Below, in pieces: positions 37,879-46,110 of a stretch of DNA of 64,000 nucleotides. A program made the translations under genes and the position numbers. The DNA lies in NCBI GenBank assembly GCA_022824495.1, contig JAJDZU010000006.1, forward strand, positions 124,001 to 188,000. The letters run 5' to 3'. The notes under the pieces are model-generated. The model worked only from the letters and a program-made list of their open reading frames with translations. It ran no database searches and was not told where the DNA came from. Numbering within the stretch: the first letter of the stretch is position 1; each line of letters starts with the position of its first letter. The DNA comes from Chloroflexota bacterium (GTDB taxonomy: Bacteria > Chloroflexota > UBA11872).

Positions 37879-39222
37879 ATCGCTAGTTTCATTGACCTCG
37901 GAGTTCGCCAAGACCTCGCCGACGACCTCGCCGACCAGTCCATCACCGATCCCACCCCCATCCAAGCCGCCTGTATCCCCCTTCTGCTGAACGGTCATGA
38001 CGTCGTGGGCCAGGCCCGCACCGGATCCGGCAAGACGCTGGCCTACGTGCTGCCGCTGCTGGAACGCATCGACGCCGACGACCGCGAGCAACAGGCTCTC
38101 GTGTTGGGGCCGACGCGCGAGTTGGTGGAGCAGATTGCTTCCGTCACCGAACCGCTGGCCGAGCAACTCGGTGCGCGGGTCGTTCGAATCCTGGGCGGCG
38201 TCGGCTACGGCCCGCAGCGCAAGGCGCTGGACGCCGGCGCGCAGATCGTAGTGGCCACGCCCGGCCGGGCGCTGGACCTGATTGAGAGCGGCAGCCTTCG
38301 CACCCAGTCCATCCGCGTTGTCGTGCTGGACGAAGCCGACCTGATGTTCGACATCGGCATGGCGCCGCAGGTGGAAGCCATCCTGCGCCACACACCGGCG
38401 GACCGGCAGACGTCGCTGTTCTCCGCCACCGTGCCTGACTGGGTGCGGCGAATCACCGAGCGTCAGCTCAGCGATCCCGAGTGGGTCGAGTTGGACACCG
38501 AGCCCGACGAGCGGCCGGACATCGACCACGAAGTCTGGATTGTGCCGGAGGTCGAGCGCCTCGCCGCCGTCCAGCACATCCTGGACGAATCGCGCGGCAC
38601 GCCCACGATCGTCTTTGGACGAACCCGGCGCCAGGTGTCGCGGCTCGGCGCGCGGCTGAAGAGTACCGGCATACGCGTCGACTCGATTCAGGGCGCCATG
38701 GCGCAGCCGGCGCGCAGCCGCGTGATCGACCGCTTGCGCAGTTCTCGCATCGACGTGCTGGTCGCTACCAACGTGGCCGCGCGCGGGCTGGACATTGCCG
38801 GCCTGGGGCAGGTGATCAACTACGACGTGCCGGAAGACCCGAACCTCTTCACCCACCGCACCGGCCGCACCGGCCGCATGGGTGGCCTGGGCCGCTCGAT
38901 CACGCTGGTCAGCGGCGCGGATCTGGGCGCCCTGAACGCCATCGAACGTGTCCTGGGCGGCAAGCTGGTCAGACGAACCTGGCGGGACATGCAAGGCAAC
39001 AACGGCGCAACCAATGGCCACACGGCGCGCGACCTGGCCGCCGCCGCGAAGGTCGGCGCGGGTGGACTCAAGGTGCTGCCCGGCGAAAGCCTGAGCGCCA
39101 ATCGCCGCGCCAGCCCACCGCCGGCAGACCGTGAGCGGACCCCGTCGGCCAACGGTGCGTCGGACAGACCGCCTCGTCGCAGCCGGCGCCGGCGCCGTTC
39201 CAGGGTCGCCGCCTCGCAGTAG
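37879..39222 (+). CDS. DEAD-box RNA helicase, apparently starting at AUC
   Basis: A DEAD-box helicase of about 447 aa. The Q motif 'PTPIQAACIP' lies upstream of any ATG, GTG or TTG in this frame, whose open region runs from 37777. Walker A is 'ARTGSGKT', then 'VVLDEADLMFDIGM', 'LFSATVPDWVRRI', 'ATNVAARGLDIAGLGQVINYD' and 'HRTGRTGRMGG', all in normal order. A basic tail ends 'RRSRRRRRSRVAAS'. The best initiation is ATC at 37879, which gives (M)ASFIDLGV, the usual start of the family, 8 bases after AGGGAG. CTG at 37858 is possible. A sequencing error at this base would also explain it. It remodels RNA, often at low temperature. Confidence 0.9.
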   Translation: MASFIDLGVRQDLADDLADQSITDPTPIQAACIPLLLNGHDVVGQARTGSGKTLAYVLPLLERIDADDREQQALVLGPTRELVEQIASVTEPLAEQLGARVVRILGGVGYGPQRKALDAGAQIVVATPGRALDLIESGSLRTQSIRVVVLDEADLMFDIGMAPQVEAILRHTPADRQTSLFSATVPDWVRRITERQLSDPEWVELDTEPDERPDIDHEVWIVPEVERLAAVQHILDESRGTPTIVFGRTRRQVSRLGARLKSTGIRVDSIQGAMAQPARSRVIDRLRSSRIDVLVATNVAARGLDIAGLGQVINYDVPEDPNLFTHRTGRTGRMGGLGRSITLVSGADLGALNAIERVLGGKLVRRTWRDMQGNNGATNGHTARDLAAAAKVGAGGLKVLPGESLSANRRASPPPADRERTPSANGASDRPPRRSRRRRRSRVAASQ

Positions 39223-39298
39223 ACGAGCGTTCGCCTGAAGAGGCGGCCGCTGCCGACAACCTACAATCCGGCCTCACCGCCACGCCTGAGATTCCGCT

Positions 39299-40468
39299 AT
39301 GTCTGACACCCTTCGCGTCGGCCTGATCGCCGAGCCGGCCGGCTGGCACCTGGACGGCCTGATTAACGTTTGCGCCGAGCATCCCGAAGTCGGGGAAGTC
39401 GCCGTCGCCGACGCCACCGGCCAGGTTGCCGGCGTCTTTCGGCCCATCACCGGGTCCTCGCCCGATCCGCACTGGCAGGCCCGCAGCCATGAACCCGGCT
39501 CAGGCCCGCCGCCCGGCTGGACCAAGTACGGGCGCGAGGTCAACACCGCGGCGATCCTGGGCGACAAGCTGGTGGCCAGCTACACCGACCATCGGCGGCT
39601 GCTGGACGAATACAAGCCGGACGCCGTGCTGATAACCATGGAACCGCGCAAGATGCCGCCGGTGCTGATCGACTGCCTGGAAGCCGGCGTGCATGTGTTC
39701 CACGAGAAGCCGGCCTGCGGACGCATCGAGGACTACCGTCGGGTGGTTGAAGTGGCGAACCGCTCGTCGGCCCACCTCTGCGTCGCCTTCAACATGCGCG
39801 GCCTGGCCGCCGTTCGCGAGGCTCGGCAGGTCGTGCAGAGCGGCGCGCTGGGGCGGCTGTTCGGCATGCAGGTGCACTACGTGGCCGAGCACCCGCGCAC
39901 CTGGCTGTGGGAGGAACTGGCCGACGGCTGGATGTACGACCGCGACCGCGGCGGCGGGCACCTGATCTTCCTGGGCTGCCACTACCTGGACCTGATGCGC
40001 TACATCACCGGCGCCAACGTGCGCCAGGTCGCCGGTTTCGCCGACAACGTGGGCGGTGAACCCATTAACGCCGAGGACGCCTACGCCATCAGCCTGCGGT
40101 TCGACAACGGCATGGTCGGCACCTTCACCGGCGGCTTCATGACGCCCTCCAGCCAGAAGCACGACGGCCTGCAGATCTGGGGCAGCCGCGGCTGGCTGCG
40201 CTTCAACCCCGAGTCCGACGACGGCTTCGAGTGGTTCACGCGCGAAGGCACCGGCGTCACCGCGCCCGAACGCCGCCTCAGCTTCACTGACACCGGCGTG
40301 AGCGGCGGGTTCGACCAGTTCAAGCACGAGTTCTTCCAGGCCTGCCTGGGCAACGGCGAACCGCCCATCAGCGCCGACGACGGCCTCTGGATGCACGAAA
40401 CCGCGTGGGCGGCCCGGAGGGCTTCCGATACGGGGCAGACGCAGACGGTCAGCCTGGGAGGCTTGTAG
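39299..40468 (+). CDS. Gfo/Idh/MocA family oxidoreductase
   Basis: A 389-aa NAD(P)-dependent oxidoreductase. The N-terminal Rossmann fold is present ('LRVGLIAEPAGWHLDGL') but lacks the usual G-x-G-x-x-G. The Gfo/Idh signature 'HVFHEKPACGRIEDYRRVVEVA' contains the E-K-P motif. The C-terminal domain has 'FLGCHYLDLMRYITG', where His-x-x-x-D is the usual pair. Such enzymes oxidise or reduce sugars and inositols. A TACAAT at 39262-39267 could be the -10 element. The substrate cannot be told. Confidence 0.88.
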   Translation: MSDTLRVGLIAEPAGWHLDGLINVCAEHPEVGEVAVADATGQVAGVFRPITGSSPDPHWQARSHEPGSGPPPGWTKYGREVNTAAILGDKLVASYTDHRRLLDEYKPDAVLITMEPRKMPPVLIDCLEAGVHVFHEKPACGRIEDYRRVVEVANRSSAHLCVAFNMRGLAAVREARQVVQSGALGRLFGMQVHYVAEHPRTWLWEELADGWMYDRDRGGGHLIFLGCHYLDLMRYITGANVRQVAGFADNVGGEPINAEDAYAISLRFDNGMVGTFTGGFMTPSSQKHDGLQIWGSRGWLRFNPESDDGFEWFTREGTGVTAPERRLSFTDTGVSGGFDQFKHEFFQACLGNGEPPISADDGLWMHETAWAARRASDTGQTQTVSLGGL

Positions 40469-40531
40469 CGCCATCTCCGCGCCGGTTCCTGGTTTGGGCG
40501 GCTGGGCGGACCAACCCCCGAACCTTTGTCC

Positions 40532-40560
40532 TTGACGCTAATAGCGTCACGCGCTACCAT
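40532..40560 (+). promoter_or_regulatory. higBA promoter with overlapping palindromic operator
   Basis: TTGACG at 40532-40537 and TACCAT at 40555-40560 are separated by 17 bp, a good sigma-70 promoter. A perfect 7-bp inverted repeat with one central base, GACGCTA-A-TAGCGTC (40534-40548), covers the -35 and most of the spacer, so HigA binding would block RNA polymerase. The predicted start of transcription, about 40567, lies at the higB start codon, so the message is likely leaderless. Confidence 0.75.
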
Positions 40561-40565
40561 CCCAA

Positions 40566-40853
40566 GTGATAGGGAGTTTTCGGGACAAGGACACCGAGGC
40601 GGTTGCCCGGCGGCGGCCCGTTCGCAAGTTCTCCCGGGACATCCAACGTCGCGCTCAACGAAAGCTGATGATCTTGAACAACGCCGCGAGCCTGAACGAC
40701 CTGCGCGTACCGCCAGGAAACCGTTTGGAATCCCTGGCTGGCGACCGGACGGGGCAATACAGCATTCGCGTCAACGCTCAGTGGCGCATCTGCTTTGTTT
40801 GGGAAGACGGCGACGCCTATGCGGTGGAAATCGTGGACTATCACGGAGGGTGA
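40566..40853 (+). CDS. higB: HigB-type mRNA interferase toxin
   Basis: A 95-aa RelE/HigB toxin. GTG at 40566 gives 'MIGSFRDKDTEAVARRR', the family's usual opening 'M-I-x-S-F-x-D-K-x-T'. 'QRRAQRKLMILNNAASLNDLRVPPGNRLESLAGDRTGQYSIRVNAQWRICFVW' matches the toxin core, with basic and aromatic residues for binding RNA in the ribosomal A site. Relatives cleave translated mRNA. There is no ribosome-binding site and the promoter -10 ends five bases before the start, so translation is probably leaderless. higA follows one base after the stop. Confidence 0.92.
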   Translation: MIGSFRDKDTEAVARRRPVRKFSRDIQRRAQRKLMILNNAASLNDLRVPPGNRLESLAGDRTGQYSIRVNAQWRICFVWEDGDAYAVEIVDYHGG

Positions 40854-40854
40854 A

Positions 40855-41193
40855 ATGGCGGATGTAACCAGCTTGCGGATTTCAAGTGCTTCGCCACGTC
40901 CCGCCAAGCTTCCTCCCGTCCACCCTGGCGAGATTCTGAACGAGGAGTTTCTGCGTCCCCTCAACCTCAGCCAGTACCGGCTGGCCAGGGGCATTGGCGT
41001 CGATCCCCGCCGGATTCACGCGATCGTGCACGGCCAGCGGGCCGTTACGGCCGAGACGGCGTTGCTGCTCGCGCGCTTCTTCGGGAACTCGGCCGCGTTC
41101 TGGATGGGGATCCAGACTCAGTACGACCTGGAGACTGCCGAAGACCGATTGGGCCACAGGTTGGATGAGGTGACGGCGTACGCGAGCGGATAG
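40855..41193 (+). CDS. higA: HigA-type antitoxin
   Basis: A 112-aa HigA antitoxin with a central XRE helix-turn-helix. 'PPVHPGEILNEEFLRPLNLSQYRLARGIGVDPRRIHAIVHGQRAVTAETALLLARFFGNSAAFWMGIQTQYDLE' is the standard HigA pattern. It binds HigB and its own operator. The start at 40855 follows the higB stop by one base, so both are on one message. The palindrome at 40534-40548 is the probable binding site. The promoter and both partners look intact, so this toxin-antitoxin pair should be functional. Confidence 0.93.
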   Translation: MADVTSLRISSASPRPAKLPPVHPGEILNEEFLRPLNLSQYRLARGIGVDPRRIHAIVHGQRAVTAETALLLARFFGNSAAFWMGIQTQYDLETAEDRLGHRLDEVTAYASG

Positions 41194-41276
41194 GTTCTCA
41201 CGTCCCGTCGTTCAGGTTGATCAGTACACGCCAGAGGGGTCGGCCGGACGGAGGCTCCGCAATGTCCAGGGATCGC

Positions 41277-41366
41277 TCACTCCCAGTCCCAGGCATCCTC
41301 TTCAATGAACGGCTCGGGGGTGCTAACGCCATGCGATGTTCCTATCCGTACGATCTTTGCCCTCAT
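41277..41366 (-). pseudogene. truncated MazE/AbrB-type antitoxin remnant
   Basis: A 29-codon frame. The opening 'MRAKIVRIGTSHGVSTPEPFI' matches the start of MazE/SpoVT-AbrB antitoxins ('K-x-x-x-I-V-x-I-G-N-S-x-G-x-x-I-P-x-x-L-L'). The full domain needs about 45 residues and such antitoxins are usually about 75-85 aa. It stops after 'EEDAWDWE', with no toxin gene behind it. It is likely a decayed remnant from a second toxin-antitoxin pair. Confidence 0.55.
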
Positions 41367-41398
41367 CGACTGGTGGCCAAGCGCGTAGACACCGGTGG

Positions 41399-41677
41399 TC
41401 AGGTGGGTTGGTAGCGGCGAACGCTGATTTCGCTGGCTCGGGCGCGCATCCATGCGGCGTCGTACCACGCCTGCATTTGCAGCAGCAGGTCCATACGCAC
41501 GTCAAAGGCCTTCTCGATGCGCAGCGCCATTTCCGGCGAGAGCGAGGCGCGTCCGTTCAGCAGGTCCGAGAGCGTCGCCCGACGGACGTCCAGGATCTCG
41601 GCCGCCTTTGTCACGCTGAGTCCCAACTTCTCGATGACTTCCGTTTGCACGAAGTCGCCGGGATGCGCCGGGGTCAT
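41399..41677 (-). CDS. higA: orphan HigA-family antitoxin
   Basis: A 92-aa XRE-type antitoxin: 'MTPAHPGDFVQTEVIEKLGLSVTKAAEILDVRRATLSDLLNGRASLSPEMALRIEKAFDVRMDLLLQMQAWYDAA'. This has the HigA/VapI layout with a well-conserved helix-turn-helix. ATG at 41677 is the usual start for the family. The upstream side, where higB should lie, instead holds about 90 bp and then the end of an ABC transporter gene, so the toxin partner is missing. It may be a solitary regulator or immunity remnant. Confidence 0.85.
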   Translation of the reverse strand: MTPAHPGDFVQTEVIEKLGLSVTKAAEILDVRRATLSDLLNGRASLSPEMALRIEKAFDVRMDLLLQMQAWYDAAWMRARASEISVRRYQPT

Positions 41678-41770
41678 GTTCGCGCCCCTATGGCCGGCAG
41701 TCATTAGCGGTAGCCCCCAAGTCCGGAGTTCGGGCACTCCAGAGTTCATCATGCCTCCGCGGACGAGGCA

Positions 41771-42535
41771 TCAATTCGTCGCCCGGCGGTATTCGTAGGT
41801 GGCCGCGCCCACCAGGACCGCCGTGGTCGCCAGCAGGATCCAGATGCCGGGCAGGATGCTGTCCCAGACCCAGCCTTCGATGATCACGGCGCGCACCGCC
41901 ACCATGATGTACTCGATGGGATTCAGGCCCACGGCCACCTGGAACCAGCCGGTCAGCAGGTCGCGGGGCATAAAGGCCGAGGTCAGAAACGCCAGCGGCA
42001 TGAAGAGCAGCCAGCTATTCACCGTCACCTGCACGCTGCGGGTGCGCATGGCCACGATCAGCCCCACGCAGCCCATCGCCACGCCCAGCAGCGTGGTTCC
42101 GACGATGACACCGAGGATGCCGAGGATTCCACCCTCGAAGCGCACGCCGATGGCGGTGGCCACCAGGATGATCGCCAGCACCTGTGCCATGGCCCGCGTG
42201 CCGCCGATCAGCAGCGTGCCCAGCAGGATCGAGAAGCGGTTCACGGGCGACAGCAGCAGCTTGTCCACGTAGCCCGACATCATGTCGGTCAGCAGCACCA
42301 TCGCCATATCGCTGCCGCTGAAGACCACCGCCATCACGATCACCATGGCGGCCAGGAAGGCCTGGTAGTCGTCGGCCGGAAAGCCCGGCAGCGCAGTGAT
42401 GCCGCGCAGCGGCTCGCCAAAGAACAGGAACATGAAGGCCGACGACAACACCGCCGCCACGATCATCCAGGGCTGCGCCAGCCAGGTCTTCAGGTTGCGG
42501 ACGTAGATGAAGTAGCTCTCGCGCAAGATCAGCAT
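41771..42535 (-). CDS. ABC-2 type transporter permease (DrrB-like)
   Basis: A 254-aa ABC-2 permease with six predicted helices. It starts 'MLILRESYFIYVRNLKTWLAQPWMIVAAVLSSAFMFLFFGEPL', and the 'MSGYVDKLLLSPVNRFSILLGTLL' segment is the cytoplasmic loop that contacts the ATPase. The C-terminus has 'LNPIEYIMVAVRAVIIEGW', typical of the DrrB/daunorubicin-type group. It follows the ATPase gene by 5 bp and forms one exporter with it. The substrate is unknown; relatives export drugs or lipids. Confidence 0.9.
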   Translation of the reverse strand: MLILRESYFIYVRNLKTWLAQPWMIVAAVLSSAFMFLFFGEPLRGITALPGFPADDYQAFLAAMVIVMAVVFSGSDMAMVLLTDMMSGYVDKLLLSPVNRFSILLGTLLIGGTRAMAQVLAIILVATAIGVRFEGGILGILGVIVGTTLLGVAMGCVGLIVAMRTRSVQVTVNSWLLFMPLAFLTSAFMPRDLLTGWFQVAVGLNPIEYIMVAVRAVIIEGWVWDSILPGIWILLATTAVLVGAATYEYRRATN

Positions 42536-42540
42536 TGGGA

Positions 42541-43566
42541 TTACCTCCGGTTGACGCCCATCCACTGGCTCCACATGCGGTCTTCCGCGTCGCCGTCGGC
42601 GTCCGAGTCGCGAATCTGGCGGCCCGTGTGTTGCAGAAAGACGTCGTCCAGGGACGGTCGGGTGATGGAAAGGTTGGCGATGGACAGGTTGGCGTCCTGA
42701 AACGCGCTCATGATGGCGGGGGCGGCGGCGCCGCCATCGCTGACGGTGGCAGTCAGGCCACGCTCCGCGATGTCCGCCTGCCGGATACCTGGGAGGTCGC
42801 GCACGGCCGCCAGGGCAGCGTCCACCCGGTCGTCGGCTGAGTCGTCCGCGTTGAAGGCCACGTGGACGATGTCGCCGCCCACGCCGGCTTTCAGTTCGGC
42901 CGGCGAGCCTTCCGCGACCAGGCGGCCGTGGTCGATGATGGCCAGCCGCCGACAGAGCCGGTCGGCCTCGTCCATGTGCTGGGTGGTCAGGAAGATCGTG
43001 ACGCCTCGCGCGTTGAGTTCTTCCAGGTGCTCCCAGACGGCAATCCGGCTCTGGGGGTCCAGGCCGGTGGTCGGCTCGTCCAGGAACAGGACGCCGGGGT
43101 TGTGCATCAGGGCGCCGGCCAGGTCGATCCGACGCCGCATGCCGCCTGAGTAGGACCCCACCCGCCGGTCGGCCACCGACGACAGGCCTACAAGCTCCAG
43201 CAGTTCAGCGGCCCGGTCCCGGGCCTGGGCGCGCGACAGGCCGTAGAGCAGCCCTTGCAGTTCCAGGAAATCGCGACCTTTCGAGAGGTCGTCCAGCCCC
43301 ACCTCCTGCAGCGCCACGCCAATCGCCTGCCGCACCGCCTTCGGATCGCGGGTCACGTCCAGGCCGGCAACCTCCACGCGCCCTTCCGACTTGGGCAGCA
43401 GTGTGGCCAGGATTTTTATGGTGGTGGTCTTGCCCGCGCCATTCGGCCCCAGGAAGCCGAAGAACTCGCCGCGCTCCACCTCAAAGCTGATCCGGTCCAC
43501 GGCGCGCACGCCGCCCGGATACGTCTTGCCCAGGCCCTCCACCAGGACCGCCGGACCGTTGGTCAT
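42541..43566 (-). CDS. ABC transporter ATPase (DrrA-like)
   Basis: A 341-aa ATPase from ATG 43566. Walker A is 'GPNGAGKTTTIKIL', the Q-loop lies in 'GVALQEVGLDDLSKG', the signature is 'YSGGMRRRIDLAGALMHNP', and Walker B is 'VLFLDEPTTGLDPQSR'. The C-terminal extension ('TRPSLDDVFLQHTG' then a short hydrophilic tail) is the DrrA-type domain. It couples ATP hydrolysis to export through the adjacent DrrB-like permease. The upstream frame continues to 43962 but the earlier part is shadow sequence. Confidence 0.94.
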   Translation of the reverse strand: MTNGPAVLVEGLGKTYPGGVRAVDRISFEVERGEFFGFLGPNGAGKTTTIKILATLLPKSEGRVEVAGLDVTRDPKAVRQAIGVALQEVGLDDLSKGRDFLELQGLLYGLSRAQARDRAAELLELVGLSSVADRRVGSYSGGMRRRIDLAGALMHNPGVLFLDEPTTGLDPQSRIAVWEHLEELNARGVTIFLTTQHMDEADRLCRRLAIIDHGRLVAEGSPAELKAGVGGDIVHVAFNADDSADDRVDAALAAVRDLPGIRQADIAERGLTATVSDGGAAAPAIMSAFQDANLSIANLSITRPSLDDVFLQHTGRQIRDSDADGDAEDRMWSQWMGVNRR

Positions 43567-43798
43567 CCTCTGCTCCTGTCGTCTGTCCGGTCGGCGCCCG
43601 CCCTGAGCCGGCCTTCGCTTCGCAACCGGCAGATCATGACGCACGCGAGCCGCCGCTGTTGAGACTTCCCTTACATACGCGGCCCTGGCAGCTGCGAATT
43701 CTCGACCTGCCCCCCGCCTGGCTCTGCTACCGTGCCCGGCCAGACAAGCTTGGGCGCCGGACTCGTGACGACGCCGATGAACTGGAGAGAGGTCCGCC

Positions 43799-45301
43799 GT
43801 GGCAGATGTGATTCGTGAGCCGGCGCGTGAGGTGCCGGTGTTGCATGACACCGAGGTGCTGGTGGCCGGGGCGGGCATTTCGGGGCTGTACGCGGCGCTT
43901 GAGGCCGCGGCGGCGGGGGCTCGCACCACGTTGGTTGACGAGTACTCGGCCGTGGGCGGCAACTACGGGCCGGGGCTTGGCTCGCGGCATGACCTGTGGC
44001 AGGCGCCGCAGCAGCACGACCGTGGGTTGGGCGGCCAGGTGGGCGACTTCCTGGACCGCCTGGACGCACGCGGCGGTATCAAGACCTTTGACTTCATCAG
44101 CGGCGGCGACAACGTGCCCTGGCGCTGGGACGGCATGGCGCATATACCCGTCATCGACCGCAATGAGTTCCAGCGGCTGGCCCTGCAGCGGCTGCGTGAC
44201 CTGGACGTCGCCCTGCTCCTGTCCACCACCGTGGCCGGAGCAATCGTTGAGGACGGCCACGTCGGCGGAGTGATCTTCGAGACCGGCGAAGGCCGGCGCG
44301 CGATCACGTCCAAGGTCGTCATCGACACTACCGGCGAAGCCGACGTAGCCGCCGCGGCGGGCGCCGAGACCGAGGATGCGTTCGCCAGCGCCGAGGCCGG
44401 ATTCGGACTGTTCTTCCGCGTCGAGGACGTGGACTGGGAGACCTACGAGGAGTTCCGGGCCGCCGAGCGCGACAAACCGTTGAGCGAAGAGGAACAGCGC
44501 TGGGTGGACGAGGTGCTGTTCGTGGCCCTGGAGCGGGTGTGGGCCAACTACCCGCGCGAGCTACTGCCGTTCATGATGGCCGACTGGGAGTCCGGCGAAT
44601 ACAAGTACGTGGCCTCGATCCCGGGTGGCGCCCACGCGTACAAGATCCCGTTCGCCACGCACGACCAGGACGTGACGACCATCGAAACCCGGTGGCCCGA
44701 TCACACGTTATCGGCGCTGAATGCCATGCAGCGGTCCACCATCGAGTCCTCGGCCCGGCTGCACGCCTACGACACGATCGAGTTCTACAAGCGGCACGTG
44801 CCGGGATTCGAGAACGCCCGCGTCAGCCAGATCGCGCCCTACATGGGGACGCGCTGGAGCCGCACGATCGTTCCCGACTACACCCTCAGCCGCGACGACA
44901 TCGTGGCCGAGCGACGGTTCGACGACGTGGTGCACGTGCTGACCACACTCTATCGCTATGACGACGAAGTGCGTAAGGGCGGACGGACTCGCCAACTGGT
45001 CGACCTGCGGAAGCGCGAAGAGGGTCACCACTTCGACATGCCGCTGGGCCAATTCCTGCCGCAAGGCGTGGAGGGGATGCTGGCGGCGGGACGTTCCATC
45101 GGCCGCGACCGCACGGCCAGCCTGCGCTGGCGCTGGATCGCCAAGGTCACGGGTGGCGTGGCCGGCATGGCGGCGGCCCGGGCGGTCGCCGAGGGCGTGC
45201 CGCCGCGTCACGTCGACATCCGCGCGTTGCAGCGCGCGCTGGTTGACGTGGGGTACTACCTGGGCGAGTCGCCGCGCCTGGCGGAACTGGGCGTCGCTTA
45301 A
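43799..45301 (+). CDS. FAD-dependent oxidoreductase
   Basis: A 500-aa flavoprotein of the FAD_oxidored (pfam12831) group, with a GTG start at 43799. The FAD-binding motif is 'EVLVAGAGISGLYAALEAAAAGARTTLVDE', followed by 'GGNYGPGLGSRHDLWQAPQQH'. 'VVIDTTGEADVAAAAGAETED' and near the end 'EGMLAAGRSIGRDRTASLRWRW' are typical of the family. Members oxidise small organic substrates; the substrate here is unknown. Large expansions of such flavoenzymes occur in marine Chloroflexota. Confidence 0.85.
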   Translation: MADVIREPAREVPVLHDTEVLVAGAGISGLYAALEAAAAGARTTLVDEYSAVGGNYGPGLGSRHDLWQAPQQHDRGLGGQVGDFLDRLDARGGIKTFDFISGGDNVPWRWDGMAHIPVIDRNEFQRLALQRLRDLDVALLLSTTVAGAIVEDGHVGGVIFETGEGRRAITSKVVIDTTGEADVAAAAGAETEDAFASAEAGFGLFFRVEDVDWETYEEFRAAERDKPLSEEEQRWVDEVLFVALERVWANYPRELLPFMMADWESGEYKYVASIPGGAHAYKIPFATHDQDVTTIETRWPDHTLSALNAMQRSTIESSARLHAYDTIEFYKRHVPGFENARVSQIAPYMGTRWSRTIVPDYTLSRDDIVAERRFDDVVHVLTTLYRYDDEVRKGGRTRQLVDLRKREEGHHFDMPLGQFLPQGVEGMLAAGRSIGRDRTASLRWRWIAKVTGGVAGMAAARAVAEGVPPRHVDIRALQRALVDVGYYLGESPRLAELGVA

Positions 45302-45304
45302 AGC

Positions 45305-45333
45305 CGGAAGCGCCGGACGTGCCGGCGCTTCCG
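45305..45333. terminator. hairpin between FAD oxidoreductase and RRM genes
   Basis: A perfect 12-bp stem (CGGAAGCGCCGG and its complement) with a 5-base loop lies just after the flavoprotein stop. It has no long T-run on either side, so it may be a weak or Rho-assisted terminator shared by two convergent genes. Confidence 0.6.
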
Positions 45334-45376
45334 AATCAGATGTCCATCGGGCGCTTGGCCCGACGGGGCTAGCCGT

Positions 45377-45766
45377 CTAGTAGCGGTCGCCGCCGCCGTA
45401 GCCGCCACCGCCGCCGCCACGACCACCGCCGTAGCCGCCGCCGCCGCCACCACCGCCGTAGCCGCCGCCGCCGCCGTAGCCGCCACCACCGCCGCCGTAG
45501 CCGCCGCCACCACCGCCGCGGGGCGCCCGCGGACGGGCTTGGTTGACGGTGAGCATGCGGCCGCCCATGTTGCTGCCGTTCAGGCCCTCGATCAGCGCCA
45601 GGGCCTCATCCTCGTTGGCCATCTCGATAAACCCGAAGCCGCGCGAGCGGCCGGTTTCGCGATCGATGATGATCGTGCACGAGGTCAGTTCACCGTACTG
45701 CGAAGCCTGCTCGCGCAGCTCTTCCTCGGTGGTCGTATACGGCAAGTTGCCGACGTATATGTTCAT
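45377..45766 (-). CDS. glycine-rich RRM RNA-binding protein
   Basis: A 129-aa protein with one RRM domain and a Gly-Gly-Tyr-rich tail. RNP2 is 'IYVGNL' and RNP1 'RGFGFIEM' (residues 42-49). The tail of about 45 residues is made of Gly, Tyr and Arg ('GGGGYGGG' units). This design is typical of cyanobacterial and Chloroflexota Rbp proteins, which bind RNA, often at low temperature. ATG at 45766 with AGGA nine bases upstream. The Gly-rich coding DNA is a low-complexity repeat. Confidence 0.93.
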   Translation of the reverse strand: MNIYVGNLPYTTTEEELREQASQYGELTSCTIIIDRETGRSRGFGFIEMANEDEALALIEGLNGSNMGGRMLTVNQARPRAPRGGGGGGYGGGGGGYGGGGGYGGGGGGGGYGGGRGGGGGGYGGGDRY

Positions 45767-46110
45767 TCGAAAATCGTTCCTGGACGCCGTCGCCGTGGAC
45801 GTGCGTCCGTCTACACCCGCCTTCGCGCGGGAGGTCCAGACCATCCGTCAGTCAACGAAACGCCGCAGTGAACCAGATGTCGGAAAGGTCGATTCAGGGA
45901 TACCGTTCGAGAATCGAAAGGCTTGGTGTGAACGAGAAACCTCGCAGACGGCGGCAGACGGAAGATTCAATTCCAAGGTCACCACGTGCAATTTAGCACG
46001 CATTGGCCGCATCGAACCGTTGACCTGGAAATATCGAACACCGCCGCGGGCCCCAGCACGCCGCCGTGCGGTAGGGTTCGCTGCCCGGCAGCCAGCCATA
46101 CGAAGTCCCG
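45767..46110. other. divergent intergenic region, 344 bp
   Basis: Between the RRM gene and the sulfatase. It holds the leader and promoter of the RRM gene and the promoter of the sulfatase. On the minus strand a TGCTAAATT, near 45993-46001, could be an extended -10, giving a leader over 200 bases long, as in cold-inducible RNA-binding protein genes. No RNA gene is recognised. The call is weak. Confidence 0.4.

Noticed and set aside
37726..39021. 431-codon open frame opposite the DEAD-box helicase
   Set aside because: It is entirely antisense to the helicase and has the His/Gln/Asp-rich composition of GC-rich antisense frames; no family features.
41194..41276. Possible continuation of the MazE remnant or a toxin fragment
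   Set aside because: A short frame (ending WRVLINLNDGT) exists after the remnant but does not match MazF or any toxin well enough to report.
45398..45530. Repetitive CCGCCGCC-type DNA that could suggest a CRISPR or tandem repeat array
   Set aside because: It is the coding sequence of the Gly-Tyr-rich tail of the RRM protein; there are no spacers.
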